From an uncultured Kordiimonas sp. (GTDB lineage Bacteria; Pseudomonadota; Alphaproteobacteria; Sphingomonadales; Kordiimonadaceae), in assembly GCA_947503625.1 (NCBI GenBank), contig CANNEK010000004.1, positions 1 to 64,000 of the forward strand: DNA of 64,000 nt, written 5' to 3'. The notes beneath the pieces were generated by a model. That model did no database searches. It saw only the letters and a list, made by a program, of their open reading frames with translations, and was not told where the DNA came from. Below are positions 53,781-63,183 of the stretch, in pieces. The position numbers and the translations under genes were made by a program. Position 1 is the stretch's first letter, and every line of letters begins with the position of its first letter.

Positions 53781-56700
53781 ATGAAAAACATATTTAAAAC
53801 AGTCACATGCGCAGCTGCCTTGATGATTGGCGCTGGTACGGCGAATGCAGAAATAGACAGTGATTTGCTTTCTGGCTTGGAGGCGAGGGTTGTCGGGCCC
53901 GCAGCGATGAGTGGTCGGGTTGCCGCGATTGATGCAGTGGTGTCGGACCCCAATCATATAGTGGTTGGCGCAGCAACAGGGGGTGTTTGGATTTCAGACA
54001 ACGGTGGCCTTAACTGGGAGCCTGTGTTTGATGATGAAGAATGTGCTTCTGTCGGTGCTGTTGCCATTAATCAGGCCAATCCGGATATCATCTGGATTGG
54101 TACCGGCGAGGGTAATACTCGTAACTCCACTTCGATTGGCTGCGGTATGTTCAAGTCATTGGACGGTGGCGAAACTTGGACCAAGGTCGGTCTGGAAAAT
54201 TCCGAACGCATCAACCGTATTGCGCTGCATCCGACTGACCCGGACGTTGCCTATACAGCAGTTCTTGGCAAGCTTTGGGGCGATAGTGAAGAGCGTGGGC
54301 TATACAAAACAACCGATGGCGGCGAAACATGGTCTCGCCTTTTGTATTCAAACGAAAGCACTGGAGCGACTGACATCCAGATGGATCCATCGAATCCGAA
54401 CAAGTTGTTCGCCTCGATGTGGCAATTCAGGCGCTGGCCATTTTTCTTTGAATCCGGTGGTGAAGGTTCGGGCCTTTACGTATCGCACGACGCCGGTGAA
54501 AACTGGGAGGAGCTGACGGAAGACGATGGCTTGCCACCGGGGGAGCTTGGCAGGTCTGCTTTTGCAATTTCCCGCAGCAATCCCAATCGTGTGTACGCTC
54601 TTATCGAAGCTGAAAAAAGTGCCTTGTCCCGGTCTGACGACGGTGGCCGGACATGGACCAGCATCAATACGGATTTCGATATTAACGACCGCCCATTCTA
54701 CTACAATGACTTGGCCGTCGATCCTAAAAACCCGGACAGGGTTTACCGCATAGGCTCACGGGTTAAAATGTCGATTGATGGTGGTAAAACCTTTGAATTT
54801 ATTGATGCTATTGCTTGTTGTGCGCCAACAAACAGCATTCACATCGATAATCATGCATGGTGGATAAACCCCAATAACCCCCAGCATATGATTGACGGAA
54901 ACGATGGTGGTATTGGTATAACTCATGATGGCGGCGAAACCTGGCGTTTTGTCGAAAATTTGCCGCTGGCGCAGTTCTATCACATCGCCGTGGACAACGA
55001 TATGCCGTACAACATCTATGGCGGCCTTCAGGACAATGGCGCTTGGCGTGGGCCTGCTGAAGTCTTCGAAAACGGTGGCATTAGAAACCTGCATTGGCAG
55101 GAAGTTGCTTTTGGTGACGGTTTCGACACGGTACCACATCCAGATAACAGCCGTGAAGGCATCTCCATGAGCCAGGGTGGTTTTTTGGTGAACTGGAATC
55201 TCGATACGGGAGAGCGTCGTCTGATACGCCCAAAAGGTCCGGATGATGGTGCCGAACTACGCTTCAACTGGAACGCCGGGTTTGCTCAAAGTCCGTTTGA
55301 CGCCAACACCATTTTCTACGGCAGTCAGTTTGTTCACAAATCGACAGACCGTGGTAAAACCTGGGAAATTATCAGTGGTGATATGACGACAAATAACCCG
55401 GAGTTTCAAACCTACAAAGAAAGTGGCGGCATTACATCGGACGTTACTGCGGCCGAAAATTACACCACAATTACCTCGATCAACCCTTCACCAATAGACC
55501 AGAATGTTATCTGGATTGGCACTGATGATGGCCGGGTTCATGTGACGCGCGATGGCGGCGAAACATGGAACAGCGTTGAGGACAACATTCGTCGTGGCCC
55601 TGAGGGCGCCTGGATACCGATGATCGAGCCATCCCGCTATGACGCATCTGTCGCTTTCATCACAGTTGACGACCATCGTCGCGGTGACAGCAGGCCATAC
55701 GTGTATCGTATGGAAAACTATGGCGCGCGCTGGCGTTCACTTGTTACCGATGATCTGAGCGGCTATGCGCTTTCGGTTCGTCAAGATCATGTGGATGAAA
55801 ATCTGTTGTTCCTGGGGACTGAATTTGGGCTGTTCTTCAGCACTAACGCTGGCCGGACATGGACCAAGTTCACGGAAGGGGTGCCGACGGTTTCTGTCAT
55901 GGATATGGCTATTCAGGAACGCGAAAATGATCTTGTGCTTGGTACGCATGGTCGGTCCGCGTTCGTTATTGATGACTACAGCGCTCTAAGGGGCCTGAAT
56001 GACGATAGTTTCAATGAACCATTGACACTCTTGTCGCTTGCAGACGGGCAGCAGTATATTGCAAACCAGACACCAGGCACCCGTTTTCCCGGCAGTGGTG
56101 AGTTCCGGGCCTTGAACGAGGCTTTCGGCGTGATGATAACCTTTATGGCATCCGGTGGTGATCTGAAACACCCTGACCCTGATAAGGAGAAAGCTCGCAT
56201 GGTTGCGATGCGCGCCGCAGATAAAGGTGATGAAACCGAAGATCAGGATGAGAGTAAAGATGCTGGCGGCCAGGTGACAATCAAGGTTGCGAATTCTGCC
56301 GGGGAAACCATCAGAACTTTCAAAGCCGACGTGCATCAGGGCGTTAATCGGATAATGTGGGACATGCGTCAGGATGGAACAGCCGCAGCACCTCCAGCGC
56401 GTGCTCGTGCTGATGGCACCTTGCCTCCTGGGCTAGGCGTGCTTCCTGGCACTTACACAGTGACTATAGAGCATGGTGAGAACTCTGTTAGTGGCGAGGC
56501 GAAGGTTCTCAGCGACCCGCGCAGTTCTTTTTCGGCCGAAGCGCAGCGCGCAAACTACGCCATGCGCACCGAATTGGCAGGACTGAATGAGCGGGTGCAA
56601 GCTGCGCTTACGCGCGTCATGCATGCCGGTCGTGACATCGATACTCTGATGGCTCTTATTAAATCTGCAGACGATGAAGGTTTGAAGGAACTCTCCAAAC

Positions 56701-57014
56701 AGGCGGGTGAGGTTAAGGAAGCATTTGAAGAAATGGAGAAACGCTTCCGTAACCCTCGCGGAACCAGGGGTATTGTTTTCTCTGGTGACAAAGTTGGTGC
56801 AATTCTGAGTCTTGCCAACACGTTTGTCGGCAGTACCCGTGACGAGCCATCCGAAGCAGCGCTGCAGCAGGTCGAACGAGCCAGGCAGGCAGTTTCCAGT
56901 TCTGTCGCAGAAGTCAATTCATTGATTGCTGGTGATTTGGCAGAGCTGAAAGCTGCGGTAGCGCAAGCTGGGGTGGGGCTCTTCAATCAATCTCCAGTCG
57001 AGGCGACAGAATAG
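53781..57014 (+). CDS. Exported VPS10/BNR-type beta-propeller protein 2
   Basis: Second paralogue, 1,077 aa, with signal peptide MKNIFKTVTCAAALMIGAGT (cleaved near ANAE). Propeller motifs recur (ISDNGGLNWE, KSLDGGETWT, KTTDGGETWS, RSDDGGRTWT, VTRDGGETWN). After about residue 740 comes an acidic, charged insert (DKGDETEDQDESKD). It is followed by a domain with GVNRIMWDMR and GTYTVTIEHG, then a helical tail. The gene is separated from paralogue 1 by only 55 nt and shares its order of domains, so it arose by tandem duplication and later diverged. The function is unknown. Confidence 0.88.
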   Translation: MKNIFKTVTCAAALMIGAGTANAEIDSDLLSGLEARVVGPAAMSGRVAAIDAVVSDPNHIVVGAATGGVWISDNGGLNWEPVFDDEECASVGAVAINQANPDIIWIGTGEGNTRNSTSIGCGMFKSLDGGETWTKVGLENSERINRIALHPTDPDVAYTAVLGKLWGDSEERGLYKTTDGGETWSRLLYSNESTGATDIQMDPSNPNKLFASMWQFRRWPFFFESGGEGSGLYVSHDAGENWEELTEDDGLPPGELGRSAFAISRSNPNRVYALIEAEKSALSRSDDGGRTWTSINTDFDINDRPFYYNDLAVDPKNPDRVYRIGSRVKMSIDGGKTFEFIDAIACCAPTNSIHIDNHAWWINPNNPQHMIDGNDGGIGITHDGGETWRFVENLPLAQFYHIAVDNDMPYNIYGGLQDNGAWRGPAEVFENGGIRNLHWQEVAFGDGFDTVPHPDNSREGISMSQGGFLVNWNLDTGERRLIRPKGPDDGAELRFNWNAGFAQSPFDANTIFYGSQFVHKSTDRGKTWEIISGDMTTNNPEFQTYKESGGITSDVTAAENYTTITSINPSPIDQNVIWIGTDDGRVHVTRDGGETWNSVEDNIRRGPEGAWIPMIEPSRYDASVAFITVDDHRRGDSRPYVYRMENYGARWRSLVTDDLSGYALSVRQDHVDENLLFLGTEFGLFFSTNAGRTWTKFTEGVPTVSVMDMAIQERENDLVLGTHGRSAFVIDDYSALRGLNDDSFNEPLTLLSLADGQQYIANQTPGTRFPGSGEFRALNEAFGVMITFMASGGDLKHPDPDKEKARMVAMRAADKGDETEDQDESKDAGGQVTIKVANSAGETIRTFKADVHQGVNRIMWDMRQDGTAAAPPARARADGTLPPGLGVLPGTYTVTIEHGENSVSGEAKVLSDPRSSFSAEAQRANYAMRTELAGLNERVQAALTRVMHAGRDIDTLMALIKSADDEGLKELSKQAGEVKEAFEEMEKRFRNPRGTRGIVFSGDKVGAILSLANTFVGSTRDEPSEAALQQVERARQAVSSSVAEVNSLIAGDLAELKAAVAQAGVGLFNQSPVEATE

Positions 57015-57035
57015 GAAACAGTCACAATTATTTGG

Positions 57036-57071
57036 GGCCGCGGCTACCATGTCGCGGTCTTAACTTTTTTA
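57036..57071 (+). terminator. Terminator or attenuator between propeller genes 2 and 3
   Basis: CCGCG (57039-57043) pairs with CGCGG (57054-57058) and the stem is followed by a T-rich tract ending in TTTTTT at 57066-57071. It lies 22 nt after the stop of gene 2. Confidence 0.6.
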
Positions 57072-57095
57072 GCCAACTATCCAAGGGGCGATACG

Positions 57096-60000
57096 ATGAA
57101 AAATCGATTTGGTGCGACCATGATCAAAGCCGGCTTAATCAGTGCTGCATTGGTTTTGGGCGCAAATGGTCATGTAACCATTGCTCAAGATAATCCGTTT
57201 GCCGGATTAAAGTTTCGCAACATTGGCCCTGCTTTAACGTCGGGGCGGATTTCTGATTTCGCATTTCATAAAGGTGCCGTGCAATCTTTCTATGTGGCAA
57301 CGTCTTCCGGAAACCTGTGGAAGACTGAAAATAACGGGACGACATGGCAGCCTCTTTTTGAGAACGAAGGTTCTTATGCACTTGGCGTTGTCGAAATTGA
57401 CCCCAACAACCCGCATACCGTTTGGGTTGGAACGGGAGAAAACAATGCACAGCGGTCTGTCGCCAATGGCGACGGTGTTTATAAGTCGGTTGATGGCGGG
57501 AAAACATGGAAAAACATGGGCCTTCAGGACTCGGGTCACATCAGTCAGATATGGATAAACCCGGACGATAGCGACATGGTTATGGTTGCTGCTCAAGGCC
57601 CGCTTTGGAATGATGGAGGCGATCGTGGTCTTTACCGCACCAATGATGGCGGAGAGAGTTGGTCCAGAATTCTGGAAATAGACGAACATACGGGTGTCAA
57701 CGAATTTGTCGTTGATCCGAGAAATTTCGACAACATCGTTGTTTCCACTTATCAGCGGCGTCGCCATGTGTGGGTTCTGATCAATGGCGGACCCGGTAGT
57801 GGTATTCAGCGCACAACAGATGGCGGTGCGACCTGGCAGAAAGTTTCAAACGGCCTGCCAAATAAAGATGATATGGGTCGTATCGGCCTCGCAGGCGCGC
57901 CTTCTGCGCCTGACACGATCTATGCCATTGTTGAAGCAAGCGATGCTGAACGCGGCATATACAGGTCTGATGATTTCGGAATCACATGGCGCAAACAATC
58001 AAGCCACATGACCACCAGTCCGCAGTACTATAACGAAATTGTGGTTGACCCGAATAATCCGGAACGCCTGTATTCGATGGACACTTTTAGCCAGGTTTCA
58101 CACGATGGTGGCAAGACATGGGCACCTTTGTCCAATCGTTTCCGGCATGTTGATGACCATGCATTGTGGATTGATCCTTCTAACAGTAATCACCTTTATA
58201 TGGGAGGCGACGGCGGTATCTACGAAAGCTGGGACATGGGCCAGAAATGGCGTCATGTTCGCAATCTGCCGATCGCACAATTTTATCGAATTCAACCAGA
58301 CAATGCGGAGCCTTTCTACAATGTGTGTGGCGGCACTCAGGATAACAACTCGCTGTGCGCTCCGTCCCGGACACTTGATATGCACGGCGTTGGTAACGAG
58401 GACTGGACGATCATTCTTGGCGGCGATGGTTACGAGCCTCAAATCGACCCTCGGGATCCGAATATCATCTACACGCAGTATCAGTATGGTGGCTTGGCAC
58501 GCTATGATCGGCGCACCGGGGAGCGCGTTTACATGACACCACAAGCAGCATCTGGTGAAAATGCGCCTAAATGGAACTGGAATACACCGCTTCTTATCAG
58601 TCCTCATAACCCCGAACGAATTTATTACGCGGCTGAACGTGTTTACAGGTCTGATGACCGCGGCGATAACTGGACTGTGATTAGCCCCGACCTGACCCGC
58701 CAGATTGACCGCAACCAGCTTGAGGTTATGGGGCGCGTCTGGAGTGTTGATGCCATCGCCAAGAACGACTCCACATCCATTTACGGCAGCATCATTGGTT
58801 TCAGTGAAAGCGCAATAGCACAAGACCTTTTGTATGTTGGCACTGACGATGGCCTGCTGAGTGTTTCTGAAGATGGTGGTGAAAACTGGCGTACCGTTGA
58901 AAGTGTACGCGGTGTGCCGGACATGTCACTTGTGGAGGACGTGCAAGCGTCCATGCATGATGAGAGTGTGGCCTACGCCACAATCGACAACCACAAGCGG
59001 GGTGACTACAAACCATATGTCCTTAAGACCACCAATAAAGGCAGAAGCTGGCGTCTGATTAGTGGCAATCTGCCAGAACGTGGTTCTGCCCACACGATTG
59101 TTGAAGACCATGTAAACCCGAACTTGTTGTTTGTAGGCACGGAATATGGTGTGTTCTTTACGCAGGACGGTGGCGAAAACTGGCAACAGATGAAGTCCGG
59201 TATTCCGACAATTGCGGTGAGGGACCTTGAGATACAGCGTCGTGAAAATGACCTTGTTGTTGGAACGTTTGGTCGTGGTGTCTATATCCTTGATGACTAT
59301 TCGCCGTTACGAAATGATGCTGAGGCGGTTTCGGGGGCAAGGGCGACGACTTTCCCTGTAAAAGACACCTGGCTCTATGTTGAGGGCGACCAGTACGGAA
59401 ATGAGTTTAAGGGAAGCCAGGGCGATGAGTATTTTGCCAGTGAAAACCCACCGTTTGGTGCCATTTTCACTTACTATCTCAACGATGGATATCGCACCAA
59501 AGCCGAGATGAGACGTTCGGCCGAACGCGCCATCGAAAAAGACAATGGGGATACTCCTTATCCTTCATGGGATACGCTACGCGCCGAAGATACTGAAGAA
59601 GCACCCATGTTATTGTTGACCGTGACAGATACCGATGGAAACATCGTTCGCCGTCTTGGTGCACCAAAAACCAAAGGCCTTCACAGGGTCGCGTGGGACC
59701 TTCGTCTGGACGCACCAAACCGTGTCCGGTTGCCGTCAACTTCCGGCTACCGTCCGCCTTGGGTTCGGGATCCTTTTGGTCCGATGGTTTTGCCAGGTGA
59801 ATATACGGTGTCGCTGGCTGTTCGACAGGACGGTGAACTGACAATGCTCGGCGCACCACAAAGCTTTACCGTAAAATCGCTTGAGAACAGCCCTGAGATC
59901 AGTTCAGACAGGGCAGCGTTGTTGGAATTCCAGCAAAAGACGGCGACGCTTCGCGGTGCGGTCGATGGAGCAAATGGCCTGATGAGTGAGATGCAGGGCA

Positions 60001-60380
60001 GGATTGATCACCTGAGTGCAGCCTTGACCCGTACAGAAGTGTCGACTGAAGCACACAAGGAAACCCTCACTGTTATCAACAATGATCTTCAGGCTGTCAG
60101 GGTACTGATGACGGGCGACAGAACCATTGGGTCACGCAACGAGCCAGTACCGATGTCAATTTCAGGGCGTGTATCCTCGATCATATTTGGTCATTGGCGT
60201 TCTCAGGCTGATCCCACAGGCGTTCACGTGGGAGCTTACGATATCGCGGCCACCGAGTTTGAAGCGGCCCTTGGGCAGCTTCGCTCGCTTGACGATCGTT
60301 TGCAGGCCTTTGAGCAGGAGATGGAAGCGCTGGGCGCGCCCTGGACACCAGGTCGAGTTCCAGCCTGGCAGCCAAAGTAA
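57096..60380 (+). CDS. Exported VPS10/BNR-type beta-propeller protein 3
   Basis: Third paralogue, 1,094 aa. Signal peptide with hydrophobic LISAALVLGANGHVTIAQ. Propeller blades show KTENNGTTWQ, KSVDGGKTWK, RTNDGGESWS, RTTDGGATWQ and TQDGGENWQQ. The region after residue 740 carries GLHRVAWDLR and GEYTVSLAVRQDGE, then a helical tail that closes with the basic-proline end. A terminator ends the trio at 60399. Its best relatives are the two genes before it. It presumably acts in the periplasm or at the cell surface with them. Confidence 0.88.
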   Translation: MKNRFGATMIKAGLISAALVLGANGHVTIAQDNPFAGLKFRNIGPALTSGRISDFAFHKGAVQSFYVATSSGNLWKTENNGTTWQPLFENEGSYALGVVEIDPNNPHTVWVGTGENNAQRSVANGDGVYKSVDGGKTWKNMGLQDSGHISQIWINPDDSDMVMVAAQGPLWNDGGDRGLYRTNDGGESWSRILEIDEHTGVNEFVVDPRNFDNIVVSTYQRRRHVWVLINGGPGSGIQRTTDGGATWQKVSNGLPNKDDMGRIGLAGAPSAPDTIYAIVEASDAERGIYRSDDFGITWRKQSSHMTTSPQYYNEIVVDPNNPERLYSMDTFSQVSHDGGKTWAPLSNRFRHVDDHALWIDPSNSNHLYMGGDGGIYESWDMGQKWRHVRNLPIAQFYRIQPDNAEPFYNVCGGTQDNNSLCAPSRTLDMHGVGNEDWTIILGGDGYEPQIDPRDPNIIYTQYQYGGLARYDRRTGERVYMTPQAASGENAPKWNWNTPLLISPHNPERIYYAAERVYRSDDRGDNWTVISPDLTRQIDRNQLEVMGRVWSVDAIAKNDSTSIYGSIIGFSESAIAQDLLYVGTDDGLLSVSEDGGENWRTVESVRGVPDMSLVEDVQASMHDESVAYATIDNHKRGDYKPYVLKTTNKGRSWRLISGNLPERGSAHTIVEDHVNPNLLFVGTEYGVFFTQDGGENWQQMKSGIPTIAVRDLEIQRRENDLVVGTFGRGVYILDDYSPLRNDAEAVSGARATTFPVKDTWLYVEGDQYGNEFKGSQGDEYFASENPPFGAIFTYYLNDGYRTKAEMRRSAERAIEKDNGDTPYPSWDTLRAEDTEEAPMLLLTVTDTDGNIVRRLGAPKTKGLHRVAWDLRLDAPNRVRLPSTSGYRPPWVRDPFGPMVLPGEYTVSLAVRQDGELTMLGAPQSFTVKSLENSPEISSDRAALLEFQQKTATLRGAVDGANGLMSEMQGRIDHLSAALTRTEVSTEAHKETLTVINNDLQAVRVLMTGDRTIGSRNEPVPMSISGRVSSIIFGHWRSQADPTGVHVGAYDIAATEFEAALGQLRSLDDRLQAFEQEMEALGAPWTPGRVPAWQPK

Positions 60381-60398
60381 ATCTTCATTGAAATTCAA

Positions 60399-60422
60399 GG
60401 CAGAGAGGCTCGCCTCTCTGCC
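60399..60422. terminator. Bidirectional terminator between propeller gene 3 and LysR
   Basis: Perfect 11-nt inverted arms (60399-60409 and 60412-60422) around 2 nt lie between the convergent stops at 60380 and 60437. A-rich sequence follows on the right, giving a T-rich tract for the minus strand only upstream; the stem itself is very stable. Confidence 0.75.
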
Positions 60423-60436
60423 AAAAGAAAGATCGT

Positions 60437-61327
60437 TCAGGTTTTCGAGCGGTTATACATGTTGCCAGAGAAAGTTTCGGCAAGCTCATCCGCGTGGGAA
60501 AAAATAAACTCTCTGAATACTTTGAGGCGGCCAGTATCCTTCAGGTCACGATGTGTAAGAACCCAAAAGTCCAGTGAAGGTTTTGGTTCGGTGATCCTTA
60601 CAAAGTCATCATCCTTGTCCATTATTGCGCAGGGCAGATAACCCAAGCCCATCTTTTGTCTGACTGCTTCTTTCTGTATGAGTGCATTATCAAAGTGCCC
60701 TGCGAGTTTCAGGTGAGGATACGGCGTCTTCGCGATCCAGGATGGTGCTTCCACAGGCTCACCCCAACCCACCCATTGAGCTCCGCTATCGGGAGCGGCC
60801 GGATCGTGCATCTCAAGATAACTCCTGTGGCCATAAACAGCCTGATGAGCATTTGCTATACGTCGTCCAATCAAGTGCTCCGCTGGTTCATTTGTGAACC
60901 GGAGCGCAATATCAGCTTCGCGGCGGTTCAAATCATACATTTCCAGAGAATCATCAACTTTGACGGTGATTTGAGGATATTGGACATGAAACCGCGCGAT
61001 GTATGGAATTAAAATTTCGACTGCGACGACATCTGGCATTGTTATACTGATCTGTCCTTCGAGCTCGGTATCTCGCCCCAATACCTTGAGGCTGTATGAA
61101 TCCACCCTTTCTCTGAGTTCTCTGGAAATAGGCAATAAATCGCGGCCTGCAGGCGTTAAACGGTACCCTTCCGGCATCCGGTCAAAAAGTCTTGCTGCGA
61201 GCTTTGTTTCAAGCGCTTCAATTCTCCTTGAAACAGTGCTGTGGCTGACACGCAGGTTTTTCGCCGCGGTTCGCATGGACGGGGCTTCTGCCACCGCCAG
61301 AAATATTTTCAGGTCATCCCAATTCAT
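60437..61327 (-). CDS. LysR-family transcription regulator
   Basis: LysR-type regulator, 296 aa, started at MNWDDLKIFLAVAEAPS; the in-frame extension to 61348 runs through a palindrome and is not used. The helix-turn-helix is TAAKNLRVSHSTVSRRIEAL. The effector domain begins near residue 90. This N-terminus (NWDDLKIFLAVA) is of the branch that often controls a neighbouring divergent gene, here the MAPEG gene at 61454. The palindrome at 61331-61346 touches its start codon region, consistent with self-control. Confidence 0.88.
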   Translation of the reverse strand: MNWDDLKIFLAVAEAPSMRTAAKNLRVSHSTVSRRIEALETKLAARLFDRMPEGYRLTPAGRDLLPISRELRERVDSYSLKVLGRDTELEGQISITMPDVVAVEILIPYIARFHVQYPQITVKVDDSLEMYDLNRREADIALRFTNEPAEHLIGRRIANAHQAVYGHRSYLEMHDPAAPDSGAQWVGWGEPVEAPSWIAKTPYPHLKLAGHFDNALIQKEAVRQKMGLGYLPCAIMDKDDDFVRITEPKPSLDFWVLTHRDLKDTGRLKVFREFIFSHADELAETFSGNMYNRSKT

Positions 61328-61330
61328 ATC

Positions 61331-61346
61331 GGTGCATATATGCACC
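61331..61346. promoter_or_regulatory. Perfect 16-bp palindrome at the LysR start
   Basis: GGTGCATATATGCACC reads the same on both strands and lies 4 bp upstream of the LysR start codon, in the divergent gap to the MAPEG gene. It is a strong candidate operator or a structure at the ribosome site. Confidence 0.55.
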
Positions 61347-61453
61347 ACTTTGTTCGATATTCAATGCCTGTTTCAGAATAATTGCGCTCCCCAGTTGTAT
61401 GATGGTTGGAAACCAGCGGGGACTGCCTGCAATTCTATAAAAGGGGAACTAAG

Positions 61454-61852
61454 ATGACATTACCATTAACAACAGCGATGGCGGCGGCGGTTATCGCCGT
61501 CCTGCAAGTCGTTTTAATGCTCGCTGTGGGCTTGAAACGTCAAGCCTCCGGCGTCTCGCTCGGCGATGGCGGTGATCAGGAACTTTTGAGGCGCATGCGT
61601 CGACACGGTAACCTGATCGAAAACGCGCCGATGTTTCTGATCTTGCTAATGCTACTTGAAATAATCGGCGGTACACCATCTATCGTTCTTATATTTGCCG
61701 GGCTCTTTGTTTTGGCCCGCTTATCCCACGCGATCTCACTTTCAAGCGAAGGTGCACCGTTGGCTCTTCGTGCGATAGGTGCCATGGGGACGATTCTGAG
61801 TTTATTGGGGACAGCCGGCATGTTGATTTGGCAGTTATCCGGTATTGGATGA
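61454..61852 (+). CDS. MAPEG-family membrane protein
   Basis: Integral membrane protein, 132 aa, of the MAPEG family (microsomal glutathione transferase-like). Four hydrophobic helices are visible, with the conserved glutathione-contact motif RRHGNLIENAPMFL between helices 1 and 2. AGGGGAACTAAG precedes the ATG; the frame upstream to 61406 is not used. A role in glutathione-dependent detoxification is typical of the family, but bacterial members are mostly uncharacterised. It diverges from the LysR gene. Confidence 0.85.
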   Translation: MTLPLTTAMAAAVIAVLQVVLMLAVGLKRQASGVSLGDGGDQELLRRMRRHGNLIENAPMFLILLMLLEIIGGTPSIVLIFAGLFVLARLSHAISLSSEGAPLALRAIGAMGTILSLLGTAGMLIWQLSGIG

Positions 61853-62012
61853 TGCTTGCAGGTTGATGAGTACGGGAATCTGCTGGTCCGCGTCATGCTG
61901 CGTTGGCCAGCAGTAATCGAATTCATCAATATATATATTATAATAAATCAATTAGCCTTGATCGGAATGCCGGGCTAGGGTTTGTGAAATGAAACGCTTC
62001 AGGAGAGCCCAG

Positions 62013-62534
62013 ATGATTAAACATGTTCCAAACACGGTATTTAAAACACGCGTCCGCAATGACGCTCTTGATGGCCCAAACCCTTTCGAGTGGAAAGATT
62101 TGAGTTCTGACGATATTTTCAAAGGAAAAAAGGTCGTTGTTTTTTCTCTTCCCGGCGCTTTCACACCTACATGTTCCACGAGCCATTTGCCTCGCTTTGA
62201 AGAGCTTTACGATGAGTTTAAGGCTCAAGGCGTTGATGCCATCGTTTGTATTTCGGTAAATGATGCTTTTGTGATGTACCAATGGGGTAAGTCGCAGGGC
62301 GCAAAAAACGTATTCCTGCTTCCTGATGGAAGTGGCGATTTCACCCGAAAAATGGGTATGCTGGTGTGCAAGGACAATCTGGGATTTGGTATGAGAAGCT
62401 GGCGCTACTCCATGTTGGTGGACGACGGCGAGATTAGGGAAATGTTCGTAGAGGACGGCTTCGAAGACAATTGCCCGACAGATCCTTTCGAGGTTTCTGA
62501 CGCCGATACCATGCTGAACTATCTGAAATCCTGA
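62013..62534 (+). CDS. Type II (Prx5-like) peroxiredoxin
   Basis: Cytoplasmic peroxiredoxin, 173 aa, reducing hydroperoxides. The peroxidatic Cys54 is in [14 protein letters not shown], the Prx5 active-site motif. Further family blocks are [13 protein letters not shown] and [23 protein letters not shown] precedes the ATG; an upstream in-frame ATG at 61989 is less likely. It stands between the MAPEG gene and a strong bidirectional terminator. The reductant (glutathione/glutaredoxin or thioredoxin) is not shown. Confidence 0.92.
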   Translation: MIKHVPNTVFKTRVRNDALDGPNPFEWKDLSSDDIFKGKKVVVFSLPGAFTPTCSTSHLPRFEELYDEFKAQGVDAIVCISVNDAFVMYQWGKSQGAKNVFLLPDGSGDFTRKMGMLVCKDNLGFGMRSWRYSMLVDDGEIREMFVEDGFEDNCPTDPFEVSDADTMLNYLKS

Positions 62535-62560
62535 CAGAACAAGCGACCCCCAAAAACTGA

Positions 62561-62588
62561 AAACCGACCTTTCGAGGTCGGTTTTTTT
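62561..62588. terminator. Bidirectional terminator between the peroxiredoxin and Lrp genes
   Basis: ACCGACCT (62563-62570) and AGGTCGGT (62575-62582) form an 8-bp stem with a TTCG loop, flanked by A4 on the left and T7 on the right. It serves the convergent pair; the Lrp stop lies within it. Confidence 0.9.
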
Positions 62589-63042
62589 AAGCTTGAGGCA
62601 GTTGGTAAGACCTTTTCACTGTTCCGTAGGCGATATGTGATTCAATTGAAGCTATCCCCTGGATTTTGTGAAGTTTGAGTTTCACAAAACTCTCGTAATC
62701 CGCAAGGCTTTTTGCAACGATATGGACCAGATAGTCTGCCGATCCGGCCATCAGGAAGCACTCCAGTATTTTATCCAGTTCCTGCACACTGTGCTCAAAG
62801 GCCTTAACAGTCGCTTCGTCGTGACGCTGCAACCTGATCATGGCAAATACGCTGATCGGCCAACCACATTTATCGTGATCAACCACCGCCGTATAGTTGC
62901 GTACTACTCCATCCCGTTCCAATTTTCGAACTCGTCTAAGGCAGGGCGATGGAGACAGGTTAACAGCAGCAGCCAGGTCGTTGTTGGTGATACGGCCATC
63001 TTTTTGCAGTTCATGCACTATATTTCGATCAATGGTATCCAT
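62587..63042 (-). CDS. Lrp/AsnC-family transcription regulator
   Basis: Lrp-type regulator, 151 aa, started at MDTIDRNIVHELQKDGRITN with GGAGG 7 nt upstream; longer in-frame starts are not used. The helix-turn-helix is NNDLAAAVNLSPSPCLRRVR and the RAM domain carries CFLMAGSADYLVHIVA. It is divergent from the methionine gamma-lyase gene. In pseudomonads the Lrp-type MdeR gene is divergent from mdeA (methionine gamma-lyase) and activates it, so the same role is likely here. Confidence 0.9.
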   Translation of the reverse strand: MDTIDRNIVHELQKDGRITNNDLAAAVNLSPSPCLRRVRKLERDGVVRNYTAVVDHDKCGWPISVFAMIRLQRHDEATVKAFEHSVQELDKILECFLMAGSADYLVHIVAKSLADYESFVKLKLHKIQGIASIESHIAYGTVKRSYQLPQA

Positions 63043-63183
63043 TAAAGCCTCCATTTTAGCATAAGTTGCCAATATATGGCCATTTAAGGGTGAATGTTGC
63101 AAGCATATTGCGCTCTAAATTTGTTACACTTGTTACCAATATTTATTTGGACCCTTTGGGTTCGAAGCTGTCAGGAGCGGACC

